This document shows, one piece after another, positions 9,558 through 19,200 of a stretch of DNA of 64,000 nucleotides. The DNA is from Holophagae bacterium. GTDB lineage: Bacteria > Acidobacteriota > Thermoanaerobaculia > Thermoanaerobaculales > Thermoanaerobaculaceae. The notes under the pieces were generated by a model. The model saw only the letters and a program-made list of their open reading frames with translations, did not search any database and was not told where the DNA came from. The stretch covers positions 79,534 through 143,533 of the forward strand of contig JAAYVZ010000141.1 in the NCBI GenBank assembly GCA_012516935.1, read 5' to 3'. The translations under genes were made by a program, and so were the position numbers. Positions within the stretch are counted from its first letter, which is position 1, and the number at the start of each line of letters is the position of its first letter.

Positions 9558-9893
9558 TTGAGACAGAATCACAACACGAATCGAGGCGGGCGTGGGCATG
9601 GAGACGGCAGCATCTTCGGCCTGTCGGGCTTCGTTAGACACCGGCCCCACCGCGACGAGGAGGGTGAGACCAACCTCGCGGCCCTCGCCCCCGGTGTCGC
9701 CGCACGCGTGCTCCACCTGTACGGTGGCCGCGAGCTGGTCACCCGCCTCGCGGCGCTCGGCTTCACCCCTGGTACCGAGGTACGCGTCGAGCAGAACTTC
9801 GGCCGCGGGCCGCTCATCGTCAATCTGCGCGGCACCCGCCTGGCGCTCGGCCGCCGCGAGTCGGGACGCGTTCACGTTCTCCCCCTGGAGTAG
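9558..9893 (+). CDS. feoA: FeoA-domain iron transport protein
   Basis: 111 residues with a TTG start; GGAGGAG lies only 3 nt upstream, an unusually short spacing, so the exact start is uncertain. The last about 75 residues form an SH3-like FeoA domain (NLAALAPGVAARVLHLYGG, RLAALGFTPGTEVRVEQN, VNLRGTRLALGRRESGRVHV). The first about 35 residues are polar, rich in His, Arg and Gly, and not part of the domain. FeoA is a cytoplasmic partner of FeoB in Fe(II) import. Only 3 bp separate it from feoB. Confidence 0.88.
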   Translation: MRQNHNTNRGGRGHGDGSIFGLSGFVRHRPHRDEEGETNLAALAPGVAARVLHLYGGRELVTRLAALGFTPGTEVRVEQNFGRGPLIVNLRGTRLALGRRESGRVHVLPLE

Positions 9894-9896
9894 CGC

Positions 9897-11951
9897 GTGA
9901 GCGCCGATCGACGCCGGTTCACCGTGGCCAACGGCGCCCTCCCGATCAGCCCGGCCTCTTCTCCCCAGCGGATACTGGTCGCTCTCGCCGGCCAGCCCAA
10001 CGTCGGGAAAAGCACCGTCTTCAACCTCCTCACCGGACTCTCCCAGCACGTCGGCAACTGGGCCGGCAAAACGGTCGAGAAGAAGACCGGCACCCACCGC
10101 CACGGCGACGTCGAGCTCGAGCTCGTCGATCTTCCAGGTACCTACAGCCTCTCCGCCGCTTCGGAGGAGGAGCTCATCGCGCGGGACTTCCTGCTTTCGG
10201 CGCAGCCGGAGGTCGTCGTGGCGATCATCAACGCCGCGGCTCTCGAGCGCCACCTGTACCTCGTCGCCGAGCTCCTGCCGCTGCCGATCCGTCTGGTGGT
10301 CGGCCTCAACATGGTCGATATCGCAGCCCGGGAAGGCAGCGGGGTGGACGCCGTGGCGCTCGAGCGGGCCTTGGGTGTGCCGGTCGTACCGATGGTGGCG
10401 AGCCGCAACGAGGGAGTTGCCGAGCTGGTTGCAGCTATCGTGGCACGGGCACTGGGCTCGGGGACCGGCGAGCCTCGTCTGCCCGGTGTGCGCAGCGACC
10501 ACCAGAGCGTGTGGAAAGAGCTTCAGGTGCTGGTGGCAGAGCATCTCCCTCCCACCCTGCCGAGCGCGTGGGCGGCCAGTAAGCTGCTCGAGGGCGACCG
10601 CGAGGTCACGCGCATCACGCGGGACGCGTGCCCCGCTCCAACCTGGGTACAGGTCGAGCGGCTGCTGGCTGCGCACGAGGATGGCATGCTGGCGGTCGCC
10701 TCGGGCCGGTACGAGTGGATCGCCCAAATGGTGCGGTCGGCGGTGCGGCTGCCGCGGGCTGGACAGGTGAGCGTCACCGAGCGGCTCGATCGCTGGCTGA
10801 CCCACCCGGTCTGGGGACTGGCGGCGCTGGCCGGCGTCTTCGGGCTCGTCTACGGCCTCACGTTCCTGCTCGGCAAGCCGTTGCAGGAGCTCGTAGAGAC
10901 GCTGATCACCCGCGGTCTCGGACGACCGCTCGGTGCCCTGCTCGCTGGCGCTCCACCCTGGGTCTCGGGCCTGTTCCTGGACGGCATCCTCGCCGGAGCT
11001 GGCGCGGTCGCCTCGTTCTTGCCGCTGCTCGCCATCTTCTTCGCCGTCCTTGCCGGGCTCGAGGACGTGGGGTATCTGGCCCGCGCCGCCTACGTGACCG
11101 ACCGTTTCATGCACCTCGTGGGGCTGCACGGCAAGAGCTCGCTGCCGCTCATGCTGGGGTTCGGTTGCAACGTGCCGGCAGTGATGGGCGCTCGCATTCT
11201 CGACTCGCCCAAAGCCCGGCTGCTCACCGTGCTGCTCGCCCCCCTCGTGCCGTGCGCCTCGCGCATGACCGTCATCCTGTTCGTGGCGCCGCTGTTCTTC
11301 GGGGCCTGGGCGCCGCTCGTGGCCTGGGGGCTGGTGCTGCTCGCGCTTGGCGTCCTGGTGGCGTTCGGCGTGCTCGCGGGTCGGCTACTGCTGCGTGGAG
11401 AGCGCGGGGTGTTCATCATGGAGTTGCCGCTTTACCACCGGCCCAAGCTGCGGACCATCGCCCTGCAGACCTGGCAGCACAGCCTCGAGTTTCTGCGCAA
11501 GGCCGGCACCGTCATCGTCGTCTTCTCGGCCATCGTCTGGGCGCTCTCGACGCTGCCGCACGGGCGCATGGAGGATAGCCTCCTGGCTCGCGCAGGGCAG
11601 GCGCTGGCCCCTGCGGGCGCCGTGCTCGGCCTCGATTGGCGGCTGCTGGTGGCGTTGTTATCGTCGTTCTTCGCCAAGGAGAACGCGGTAGCGACGCTGG
11701 CCGTGCTGTTCGCCGGCGGGCACGAGCACCGGCTCGGTGAGACACTCGCCGCGGCGTTCACCCCGCTTGCCGCCCTCAGCTTCCTGGTCGCCTACACGCT
11801 CTTCGTGCCGTGCGTGCCGACCCTGGCCACGTTGCGCCAGGAGGCCGGCGGCTGGCGCTGGGCAGCGCTGTCGTTCGGCACCCTCCTCGTCCTCTCCCTG
11901 ACCGCAGCGGCGCTGGTATTCCAGCTCGGCCGGCTGCTCGGGTGGGCTTGA
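9897..11951 (+). CDS. feoB: Ferrous iron transporter FeoB
   Basis: 684 residues, GTG start 3 bp after feoA. The N-terminal GTPase domain has G1 GQPNVGKST (32-40), G3 DLPGTYS, and G4 NMVD (from N138). The membrane half begins near residue 290 and contains two Gate-type regions with the family motifs KSSLPLMLGFGCNVPAVMGA and FFAKENAVATLAVLF (an FVxKE-like stretch). It imports Fe(II) across the inner membrane. The stop overlaps the start of a FeoC-like gene (TGATG), giving an intact feoABC order. Confidence 0.96.
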   Translation: MSADRRRFTVANGALPISPASSPQRILVALAGQPNVGKSTVFNLLTGLSQHVGNWAGKTVEKKTGTHRHGDVELELVDLPGTYSLSAASEEELIARDFLLSAQPEVVVAIINAAALERHLYLVAELLPLPIRLVVGLNMVDIAAREGSGVDAVALERALGVPVVPMVASRNEGVAELVAAIVARALGSGTGEPRLPGVRSDHQSVWKELQVLVAEHLPPTLPSAWAASKLLEGDREVTRITRDACPAPTWVQVERLLAAHEDGMLAVASGRYEWIAQMVRSAVRLPRAGQVSVTERLDRWLTHPVWGLAALAGVFGLVYGLTFLLGKPLQELVETLITRGLGRPLGALLAGAPPWVSGLFLDGILAGAGAVASFLPLLAIFFAVLAGLEDVGYLARAAYVTDRFMHLVGLHGKSSLPLMLGFGCNVPAVMGARILDSPKARLLTVLLAPLVPCASRMTVILFVAPLFFGAWAPLVAWGLVLLALGVLVAFGVLAGRLLLRGERGVFIMELPLYHRPKLRTIALQTWQHSLEFLRKAGTVIVVFSAIVWALSTLPHGRMEDSLLARAGQALAPAGAVLGLDWRLLVALLSSFFAKENAVATLAVLFAGGHEHRLGETLAAAFTPLAALSFLVAYTLFVPCVPTLATLRQEAGGWRWAALSFGTLLVLSLTAAALVFQLGRLLGWA

Positions 11952-12256
11952 TGCTCGAGCGGCTACTCGATCGCCTCGCGGCCGGCGTGACCAGCGTCCC
12001 GGAGCTGGCGCGCTCGCTCGACACCTCACCCGAGCTGGTCGAGATGATGCTCGAGGACCTGGCCCGGCGCGGTCTCGTGCAGGCGGTGGAGAGCTGCGGT
12101 GGTGCCTGCCAAAGGTGCGGCGTGGCCGGGTGCTTGTCATCGTGGCGCGGCCGGGCGTGGACCGTGGCGGCTCCCTCCAGAGCGGTCGAGAAGGTCGAAG
12201 ACCTGTCCCCCGCCCGGTCGAGCACCGAAAGCTCTCGCGGACACCGCCACCTTTGA
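11951..12256 (+). CDS. FeoC-like winged-helix protein with four-cysteine motif
   Basis: 101 residues overlapping the feoB stop by one base. Residues 1-47 look like a winged helix (LAAGVTSVPELARSLDTSP...LEDLARRGLVQAV). A cysteine cluster follows at C49, C53, C56 and C61, as in FeoC proteins that bind an oxygen-sensitive Fe-S cluster. The last about 30 residues are polar and unconserved in appearance. Gene position and motif both support a FeoC role in controlling FeoB activity or stability. It was called from the overlap and the motif, since the frame is open further upstream inside feoB. Confidence 0.8.
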   Translation: MLERLLDRLAAGVTSVPELARSLDTSPELVEMMLEDLARRGLVQAVESCGGACQRCGVAGCLSSWRGRAWTVAAPSRAVEKVEDLSPARSSTESSRGHRHL

Positions 12257-12311
12257 CCCTCCTCCACCCGACCCGGTTGGTATGATGGCCGGTGCGAACG
12301 AGGGGGACGCC

Positions 12312-13088
12312 ATGAGCGCAGACGTCAAGTACCACGTACATCTCAACCGGGAGATGCTAGCGGGTGCGGAGGTCGCGATCCTGCCCGGAGATCCGGGGAG
12401 GGTCGGCAAGACCGCGAGGTATCTCGACCCCGAAGCGCATTTCCTGGCGTCCAACCGGGAGTTCACCTCGTGGCTCGCCACGCTCGACGGCCGCCAGGTG
12501 CTGGTCTGCTCGACCGGGATCGGTGGGCCGTCGGTGTCGATCTGTGTCGAGGAGCTGGCAGCGCTCGGCATCACCAGCTTCTACCGCATCGGCACCACCG
12601 GGGCGATCCAACCCGACATCGAGCTGCCGTGCGTGATCATCACCACCGGCGCGGTACGCCTCGACGGCGCCTCCACTCACTACGCGCCGCTCGAGTACCC
12701 GGCTGTGGCCGACCTCGAACTCACCAACTCGCTGGTTGCTGCAGCCCGTGAGCTGGGGCTTCCCCACCGGGTGGGGATCACCGCCGCCTGCGACACCTTC
12801 TACCCCGGCCAGGAGCGCTACGACACCTTCACCGGCTATGTGCCACGCCGCTTCCAGGGCTCGCTCGAAGAATGGAAGCACCTCAAGGTGCTCAACTACG
12901 AGATGGAGTCGGCGACGCTCTTCGTCATCGCTTCGGTGTTCGGGCTGAAGGCGGCGATGGTTGCCTCCGCCATCGTCTCACGGACCCGCAGCGAGACCCC
13001 GGACGACGCGGTTTTGGCGCAGGCGGAGGAGAACCTGGCGCGGGTCATGAAAAGAGCGCTTCAGCTCCGCGGCACAGCGCGGTCCTGA
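12312..13088 (+). CDS. udp: Uridine phosphorylase
   Basis: 258 residues, close to the 253 of E. coli Udp. It splits uridine with phosphate into uracil and ribose-1-phosphate. The phosphate-binding VAILPGDPGR (22-30), the core VCSTGIGGPSVSICVEELA and FYRIGTTGAIQPDI, and the nucleoside-binding NYEMESATLFVIASVFGL are all present. Other members of the nucleoside phosphorylase family I are less likely because of the pyrimidine-type MESATLF motif. A TATGAT box about 30 nt upstream and AGGGGGA before the ATG mark its own promoter and ribosome site. Confidence 0.92.
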   Translation: MSADVKYHVHLNREMLAGAEVAILPGDPGRVGKTARYLDPEAHFLASNREFTSWLATLDGRQVLVCSTGIGGPSVSICVEELAALGITSFYRIGTTGAIQPDIELPCVIITTGAVRLDGASTHYAPLEYPAVADLELTNSLVAAARELGLPHRVGITAACDTFYPGQERYDTFTGYVPRRFQGSLEEWKHLKVLNYEMESATLFVIASVFGLKAAMVASAIVSRTRSETPDDAVLAQAEENLARVMKRALQLRGTARS

Positions 13089-13123
13089 CTCCCGATGGCC
13101 GCCCGTATGTGGAGCACGGCCGC

Positions 13124-14587
13124 GTGAGCCAGATCCCCGATCTCCGCATACGCGCCTGCAACTGCGCACCGCTCCGTCCGGATGGCGACTACGTGCTCTA
13201 CTGGATGATCGCCAACCGGCGACCCCACTTCAACTTCGCGCTCGAGCACGCGACCGGAAAGGCGCAGCGGCTACAGAAAGGGCTGGTGGTGCTCGAGCCG
13301 TTGGCTGCGGACGACCCCTGGGCTTCGGACCGCCTGCATGCGTTCGTCATTCAGGGGATGGCGGCCAACGCGGCGGCGTTCAGCCGGACCGGCGCCCGCT
13401 ACCTCCCCTACCTCGAGCCGACACCAGGGGCGGGCAAGGGCCTCGTGGAGGCGCTCGCTGCCCGTGCGTGCCTGGTGGTGACCGACCGCTTCCCAGCGTT
13501 GGTCCTGTCCCGTCTGGTGACTGCGACGGCGGCGAAGCTCGATATTCGCGTGGAGGAGGTGGATGGGTGCGGGCTACTGCCGCTCGCAACGACGGCGCAC
13601 GCGTACCCCTCGGCCCACACCTTCCGCCACTTCCTCCAGCAGGTGCTTCCCACCCACATCGAGGACCTCCCGTCACCCGACCCCCTCGCTGGAGCGCTGC
13701 TGCCGCCGGTGGCACTCCCACCCGAGATCGGGCATCGGTGGCCCCAGACGCGTCCGGCCGGGCTCACGGCGGACCCGGCGAGCCTCTCGGTGTTCCCCAT
13801 CGACCACACCGTGGCGCCATCCCGGACCCTCGGGGGCTGGTCGGCAGGGCGCCAGGTGCTCGCTGGTTTTCTCGACCGCCGGCTGTGCCGCTTCGCGACG
13901 GAGCGCAACCATCCCGACGCGGACGCGACCTCGGGGCTGTCGCCGTACCTGCACTTCGGGCACCTTTCGGTGCACGAGGTGCTGGTCGAGCTCGCCCGGC
14001 GGGAGGGATGGACACCCGACCGGCTGGTCGGAGGCGGCACCGGCGCACGCGCCGGCTGGTGGCGGATGTCGGAGCCGGCCGAGGCGTTCCTCGACCAGCT
14101 CGTGACCTGGCGCGAGCTCGGCCACAACTTCGCCGCCACCCGCGACGACCTCGACGGGTACGAGTCGCTGCCGACCTGGGCGCGGCAGACGCTCGAACGG
14201 CACGCCACCGACCCGCGTCCGTACTGCTACGACCTCGGCACGTTCCTCGCCGCCGCCACCCATGACCAGGTGTGGAATGCGGCCCAGCGGCAGCTCCTGC
14301 GGGAAGGTCGTCTGCACACCCACCTCCGCATGCTGTGGGGGAAGAAGATCCTCGAGTGGTCCCGCTCGCCCCGCGAGGCGCTCGCGATCATGCTCGAGCT
14401 CAACAACCGCCTGGCGCTCGACGGCCGCGACCCCAACTCCGCCTCCGGCATCCTCTGGTGCCTCGGCCGCTACGACCGTCCGTGGAGCCCCGAACGGCCG
14501 ATTTTCGGCACCGTGCGATACATGTCGAGCCAGGCCACGCTGCGCAAGGTGCGGATGCGCAACTACCTGGAGCGGTTCGGGTCATGA
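13124..14587 (+). CDS. Class II CPD photolyase
   Basis: 487 residues from a GTG with GGAG 9 nt upstream; an in-frame GTG at 13109 is an alternative. It repairs cyclobutane pyrimidine dimers using light and FAD. The N-terminal Rossmann-type antenna domain (YVLYWMIANRRPHFNFAL) is of the class II kind. The FAD-binding helical domain has LSPYLHFGHLS, FLDQLVTWRELGHNF, YCYDLGTFLAAATHDQVWNA and HTHLRMLWGKKILEW, the class II version of the catalytic core. The stop overlaps the next start (ATGA). I used no gene symbol because class II enzymes are not orthologous to phrB. Confidence 0.92.
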   Translation: MSQIPDLRIRACNCAPLRPDGDYVLYWMIANRRPHFNFALEHATGKAQRLQKGLVVLEPLAADDPWASDRLHAFVIQGMAANAAAFSRTGARYLPYLEPTPGAGKGLVEALAARACLVVTDRFPALVLSRLVTATAAKLDIRVEEVDGCGLLPLATTAHAYPSAHTFRHFLQQVLPTHIEDLPSPDPLAGALLPPVALPPEIGHRWPQTRPAGLTADPASLSVFPIDHTVAPSRTLGGWSAGRQVLAGFLDRRLCRFATERNHPDADATSGLSPYLHFGHLSVHEVLVELARREGWTPDRLVGGGTGARAGWWRMSEPAEAFLDQLVTWRELGHNFAATRDDLDGYESLPTWARQTLERHATDPRPYCYDLGTFLAAATHDQVWNAAQRQLLREGRLHTHLRMLWGKKILEWSRSPREALAIMLELNNRLALDGRDPNSASGILWCLGRYDRPWSPERPIFGTVRYMSSQATLRKVRMRNYLERFGS

Positions 14588-15777
14588 CCGGGAGTCACGA
14601 TCCCGCCATCCGCAGGCTGCCAGCGACGGTGCTGGTCCTGGGGGCGGTGAGCTTCCTCACCGACCTCTCGAGCGAGATGATCTACCCGCTGCTGCCGGTG
14701 TTCCTCGCCACCGTGCTGGCCGCCGGCCCGGTGGCGCTCGGGTGGATCGAGGGCGTAGCCGAGTCCACGGCCGCGTTCGTCAAGCTCGCGGCGGGGCTGC
14801 GCTCGGACCGGGTGCGGCGACGCAAGCCGCTGATCCTGGGCGGCTACGCGCTCGCCGGGCTGGTCCGGCCGCTGATCGGGCTCGCGACCTCGTGGCTCGC
14901 GGTGCTCGGCTTGCGCTTTGCCGACCGCATCGGCAAGGGGCTGCGTACCGCGCCGCGCGACGCCCTGATCGCCGACGTGACCGAGCCCGAGCAGCGCGGG
15001 CACGCGTTCGGCGTCCAGCGCACCCTCGATCACGCCGGCGCGGTCGCTGGCCCGCTCGTGGCCGCCGCGCTCCTGACCTGGGCGGGGCTGGGGTTGCGGG
15101 CGGTCTTCCTGCTCGCCGCCGTCCCCGCGGCGCTCATGGTGGTCGTCATCGTCCTCGGCGTGCGCGAGGCCCCGGCCGCGACGCATGAACACCCCGCGCT
15201 CCGCCTGCGGGGTGCGTGGAGCCAGCTCGACGGGCGGTTTCGCCTGTTCCTGGCGGCGATGCTGGTGTTCACCCTCGGCAACTCGACCGACGCCTTCATC
15301 CTCCTGCGGCTGCAAGGGGCTGGGGTCTCGGCGGCGGGGATCGCGGTCATGTGGGCGGCGTTCCACGTCGTCAAGATGGTCGCGACCTACCTCGGGGGGC
15401 GGCTCTCCGACCGGCTGGGGCGCCGGCCGATGGTGCTCGCGGGGTGGGCGGTCTACGCCGCGGTGTACCTCGCGTTCGCCCTCGTCGACAGCCCGCGGGC
15501 CGTGCTCGTGACGTTCTTCTGCTACGGCGTGTACTACGGGCTCACCGAGCCGGTGGAGCGCGCCTGGGTGAGCGAGCTCGCCCCGGCCGGTCTTCGCGGC
15601 ACGGCGCTCGGCCTGTACCACGGCGTCGTCGGGCTCGGCGCCCTCCCCGCCTCGGTGCTGTTCGGCCTCGTCTGGCAGCGTCTTGGCAGCGGAGCCGCGT
15701 TCGCCCTCGGGGCCTCGCTCGCCGCCGTGGCGGCGGCGCTGCTGCTGGGCGTCAGGTCGCGGTCCGCTGCCGCCTGA
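14584..15777 (+). CDS. Major facilitator superfamily transporter
   Basis: 397 residues, about 12 membrane spans in two halves. TVLVLGAVSFLTDLSSEMIYPLLPVFL opens TM1, DRIGKGLRTAPRDALIAD is the loop 2-3/4-5 type motif of a common MFS subfamily, and GGRLSDRLGRRPMVL (about residue 270) is the second-half MFS signature. Substrate unknown; a drug or metabolite efflux role is usual for this subfamily. It is translationally coupled to the photolyase by ATGA. Its last 26 bp overlap the convergent exchanger remnant. Confidence 0.88.
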   Translation: MTGSHDPAIRRLPATVLVLGAVSFLTDLSSEMIYPLLPVFLATVLAAGPVALGWIEGVAESTAAFVKLAAGLRSDRVRRRKPLILGGYALAGLVRPLIGLATSWLAVLGLRFADRIGKGLRTAPRDALIADVTEPEQRGHAFGVQRTLDHAGAVAGPLVAAALLTWAGLGLRAVFLLAAVPAALMVVVIVLGVREAPAATHEHPALRLRGAWSQLDGRFRLFLAAMLVFTLGNSTDAFILLRLQGAGVSAAGIAVMWAAFHVVKMVATYLGGRLSDRLGRRPMVLAGWAVYAAVYLAFALVDSPRAVLVTFFCYGVYYGLTEPVERAWVSELAPAGLRGTALGLYHGVVGLGALPASVLFGLVWQRLGSGAAFALGASLAAVAAALLLGVRSRSAAA

Positions 15778-16210
15778 TCGAGGCCCAGGTGCCGAGCCCC
15801 AGCCCGATGACGGTCAACGGCACAACGAGGTAGAGCACCATCGCGCCGAGTACTGGCTGTCCGCCGTGACCCACCGCACCGAGCAGCAGGTAGGCGAGGG
15901 AGAGACCGTAGTAGGCCAAGAGCAGCGCCCCCTCGGCTCGCGAGACGGTGCTGCCGGTGAAGAAGATCGGCAGGCAGACGATCGCCACCGCCCCATCGAC
16001 CACGAAGCGCGCACCCAGCACCGCCATGCCGAGCCCGGCACCAACACTCACCGCCAGCTCCGGCGCCGAGGTCCCGAACGCCACCACGGTGAGACCGATC
16101 AGGAGTGAGGAGACGCCTGCCGCCGCCGCCAGCCGCACCGCGCCCCGCACCAGCAGCTCGGCACCGACGACGAGCAGGGTGAGCCCTCCGACGAGGAGGA
16201 GCTCGCTCAC
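15752..16210 (-). CDS. Internally deleted CaxA/YrbG-type Na+/Ca2+ exchanger
   Basis: 152 residues, GTG start, against about 320-360 for the family. The N terminus is a normal first alpha-repeat (VVGAELLVRGAVRLAAAAG then VVAFGTSAPELAVSV, residues 42-56). The text then jumps to what looks like the start of the second half (VLGARFVVDGAVAI, 64-77) and jumps again to the C-terminal portion (CLPIFFTGSTVSRAEGALLL, then VLYLVVPLTVIGLGLGTW). The second alpha-repeat motif (normally GTSLPE) and the connecting parts are missing, yet the frame is open throughout. It is probably non-functional as a two-repeat antiporter, or a half-size derivative. It could be a pseudogene decaying by in-frame deletion or an assembly error. 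Confidence 0.7.
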   Translation of the reverse strand: MSELLLVGGLTLLVVGAELLVRGAVRLAAAAGVSSLLIGLTVVAFGTSAPELAVSVGAGLGMAVLGARFVVDGAVAIVCLPIFFTGSTVSRAEGALLLAYYGLSLAYLLLGAVGHGGQPVLGAMVLYLVVPLTVIGLGLGTWASIRRQRTAT

Positions 16211-16214
16211 GGCG

Positions 16215-19200
16215 TCACCGGGCCCCGAGAGTGACCTGCGGCTGGAGCTCCTGATCTCCCCGGGCGAGCGTCACCGTCACCGTCTCGCCCGGGCGGCGGG
16301 TTCGGAGGGCGGCGGAGAGGTCCGCCAGACCCGACAGCCGCTGCTCGCCGATCGCGAGCAGCACGTCGCCAACCGCGATCCCGGCCCGCTCGGCCGGAGA
16401 GTCGGGCGTCACCTGCGCCACTCTGACTCCCGGCCCCTGAAAACCGAAGTCGGGCATGGTGCCGAGGCTGGCCCGCTGGCCACCGGTCGGCGGGGGCGCG
16501 ATGGGCGCCGCGGAGGCCTGACCGAGCGTCGTCGTGAGCGGGTCGCGCCGTCCGCCCAGGTAGGAGACCACCTCGGCCGCCACCGCGGCAACCTTGACGA
16601 GCCCAGCGGCGTCGAGCTTGTCGACGGTGTCGGACGGACGGTGGTAGTCGGCGTTGGGACCCGAGAAGAGCTGTACCGCCGGCACGCCGTGCGCAAGGCA
16701 CGACACCTGGTCGGAGGCGTCGAGCTGCTCGGCGACGATCGCAACTGGCACCCCGGTGGTGGCGCCGGCGCCCATGAAAACGAACGGCCACTCGCGTGCC
16801 GAGTCCGAGCCGAGCACGTACAGCGTGCCCTCGTCGAGCCGACCCACGGTGTCCAGGTTGAGGCAGGCAACCGGCAGCTCGCCCGCCGCCATCCCAGCGA
16901 GTAGATGCTGCGAGCCGAGCTTGCCGGCCTCTTCACCGGTCACCACCGCGAACAGCAGCCGGCGCGACGAGGGGGGTTGGGCCGCGAAGTGCCGTGCCAG
17001 CTCGAGCAGAACCGCCACGCCCGAGGCGTTATCGTCGGCCCCGGGGTGTACGCGCCCCTCGTTGCCGGCACGCACGTCCGGCCAGCCATGCCCCAGGTGA
17101 TCGAGATGGGCCATAACCAACACCGGCGCCAGCCGCGGATCGGAGCCCGGCACGACACCGACCAGGTTGGTGAGCACCATCTTCCTTTCGGGCTTTCCGC
17201 CCTTCCACTCGAAGTCTTGGCGGAACGCAGCGTTCTGCCCGGGCCGCAAGCCCGCCTCGCGCATCGCCGACTCGACCCAGTCGGTGGCAGCAGCCAGCCC
17301 GGGCGTGCCGAGCCCTCGCCCCTCGCGTGCTGGGTCGGCGAGCCACGCCACCGTGCGTACCATGCGTGACCCGTCGAACACCGGTGGCAGCTTAGCGAGG
17401 GGCTCCCGTCGCGGGAGCCTGAGCTCCGGTAGCGGTCCATCCGTCAGCGACCGGACCAGTGGCGAGCCGGTCGCGGCCCAGATCCCCTTGGCCACGTTTT
17501 CGGGCGCCGCGCCGCGGAAGCCGAGGTAGCCGTACTTGCTGTAGTGGGGAAGCTTGCGCCCCAGGCCCGGGATCGCCGCCGGGGAGCTCGCTGCAAGCAG
17601 CGCTACCGCCTGCCCTGACCCTCCGGGGTGGCGGGCCACCAGCGCCAGCGAAAGATCGCTCTTGGCGAGCTGCTCGTGGCCGACGGCGACGGTCTCCGAC
17701 GTGACCTTCACACCCTCCCCGGCCAACCGCTCCAGCACCGCTCCGACAAAGCGGTTCGACCAGCCGAGCACCCACACGTTACCCTCCGGCAGCACGGTGA
17801 GCTCGGAGTCCATCACCAGGTGCCCATCACCCTTACCTTTTTGCCAGACCGACACGAGGTCCCGCCAGGCGGCCAGCTCGCCCTCCCCAGCCCCGGCCGG
17901 GAGCACATAGCTGGGCCGGTCGTCGCCCAGCACGGTCGACAACGTGGGTGGAAGCTCGGCCGGGTCGAGCCGCCGCATGATGTCGAAACCAGGATCGACG
18001 TCCAAGCGGATGGGTCTGGACAGCAAAGGGACGATGGCGCTGGCCTTGCGCCCAGCCATTTGCACCACGGCTGCTATCGCCGGTCCCTCGGTGACGGTGA
18101 TGAGCACCGGGACGCGGAGCGGGAACGGCTCCTCGGGTTGCGTCTGTTCAAGCGTGAGCTCGAGCTGATATCCAGCTCCATCCGGGAGCTCGCGGACAAC
18201 CGCCGCCGCGATCGCCAGACGCGGCGCCCCCGGACGCGAGACCCAAGTCGCGAAGAAGGTCCGCCGGCTCGTGCCGGTCTCGGCCTCGAACGCTGCCTCG
18301 AGGTCGGCGAACGAGGCGCGCTGGTTGGCGTGCTTGCGCCAGAAGCGCGTGAGCCCGGCCAGGAAAGTGGCGTCACCCACATCCTGTCTCAGCATATGGA
18401 AGAGCATCAAGCTCTTGCCGTAGCCGACTGCCTCGGTGGCGGCCGAGGTGCGGGAACCGAACTCCGAGAGGGGAAAATCCTTGCCGTCGCGGACGAAATC
18501 CGAGTATTTCCTGAGCGTGTCTCGGCGGTAGCCAACACCCTCGCCGCGCTGCTCGGCTAGCAGGTGGTCGGCCATGTAGGTGGTGAGGCCCTCGCACCAG
18601 TTGCCACCCTCCGCCGCCACGTACACCGAGTTCCCCCACCAGTTGTGGAGCAGCTCGTGGGGGTACGAGGAGGTGAGGATCCAGGGAAAACGAATGACCT
18701 TCGGCCCCAGCAAGGTGAAGCCCGGCATCCCGTAGCCGGTCTCCCAGAAGTTCTCGACCAGTGCGAACGAGGGCCAGGGGAACGCCGGAAGCATCGACTC
18801 GTACAGCGCCAGGTAGCGCTTCGTCGCATCGAGGTAGCGGCGGGCGAGCAGCGGGTCGGGCGTGCGCAGGAACGCCATGAGCTCGACGGGACCGGCCTGC
18901 TCCCGGACCTCGGTCCACGGGCCGGCGACCAGATAGACCTCCTCCACGGGGCGCTCGCACACCCACCGTTCGCGGCCCTCGCTCCTCGTGCGCCGCCCCT
19001 GACTCACGCTCCGCCACCCGGTCGGGGCGCTTGTCACCTCCAGCTCGAACGTCACGAGGGCGTCGCCGAAGGTCGGGACCCAGAAGCTGATACCGGCCAG
19101 GAACACGCCCTGCGGGTCGACGATCCCCGCTGTCTCGGAGAAGCTGCGTTGGTACTCCTCGTCCGGCGTTACCAGGGGGTGGTAGATCGACCCACCGTAG

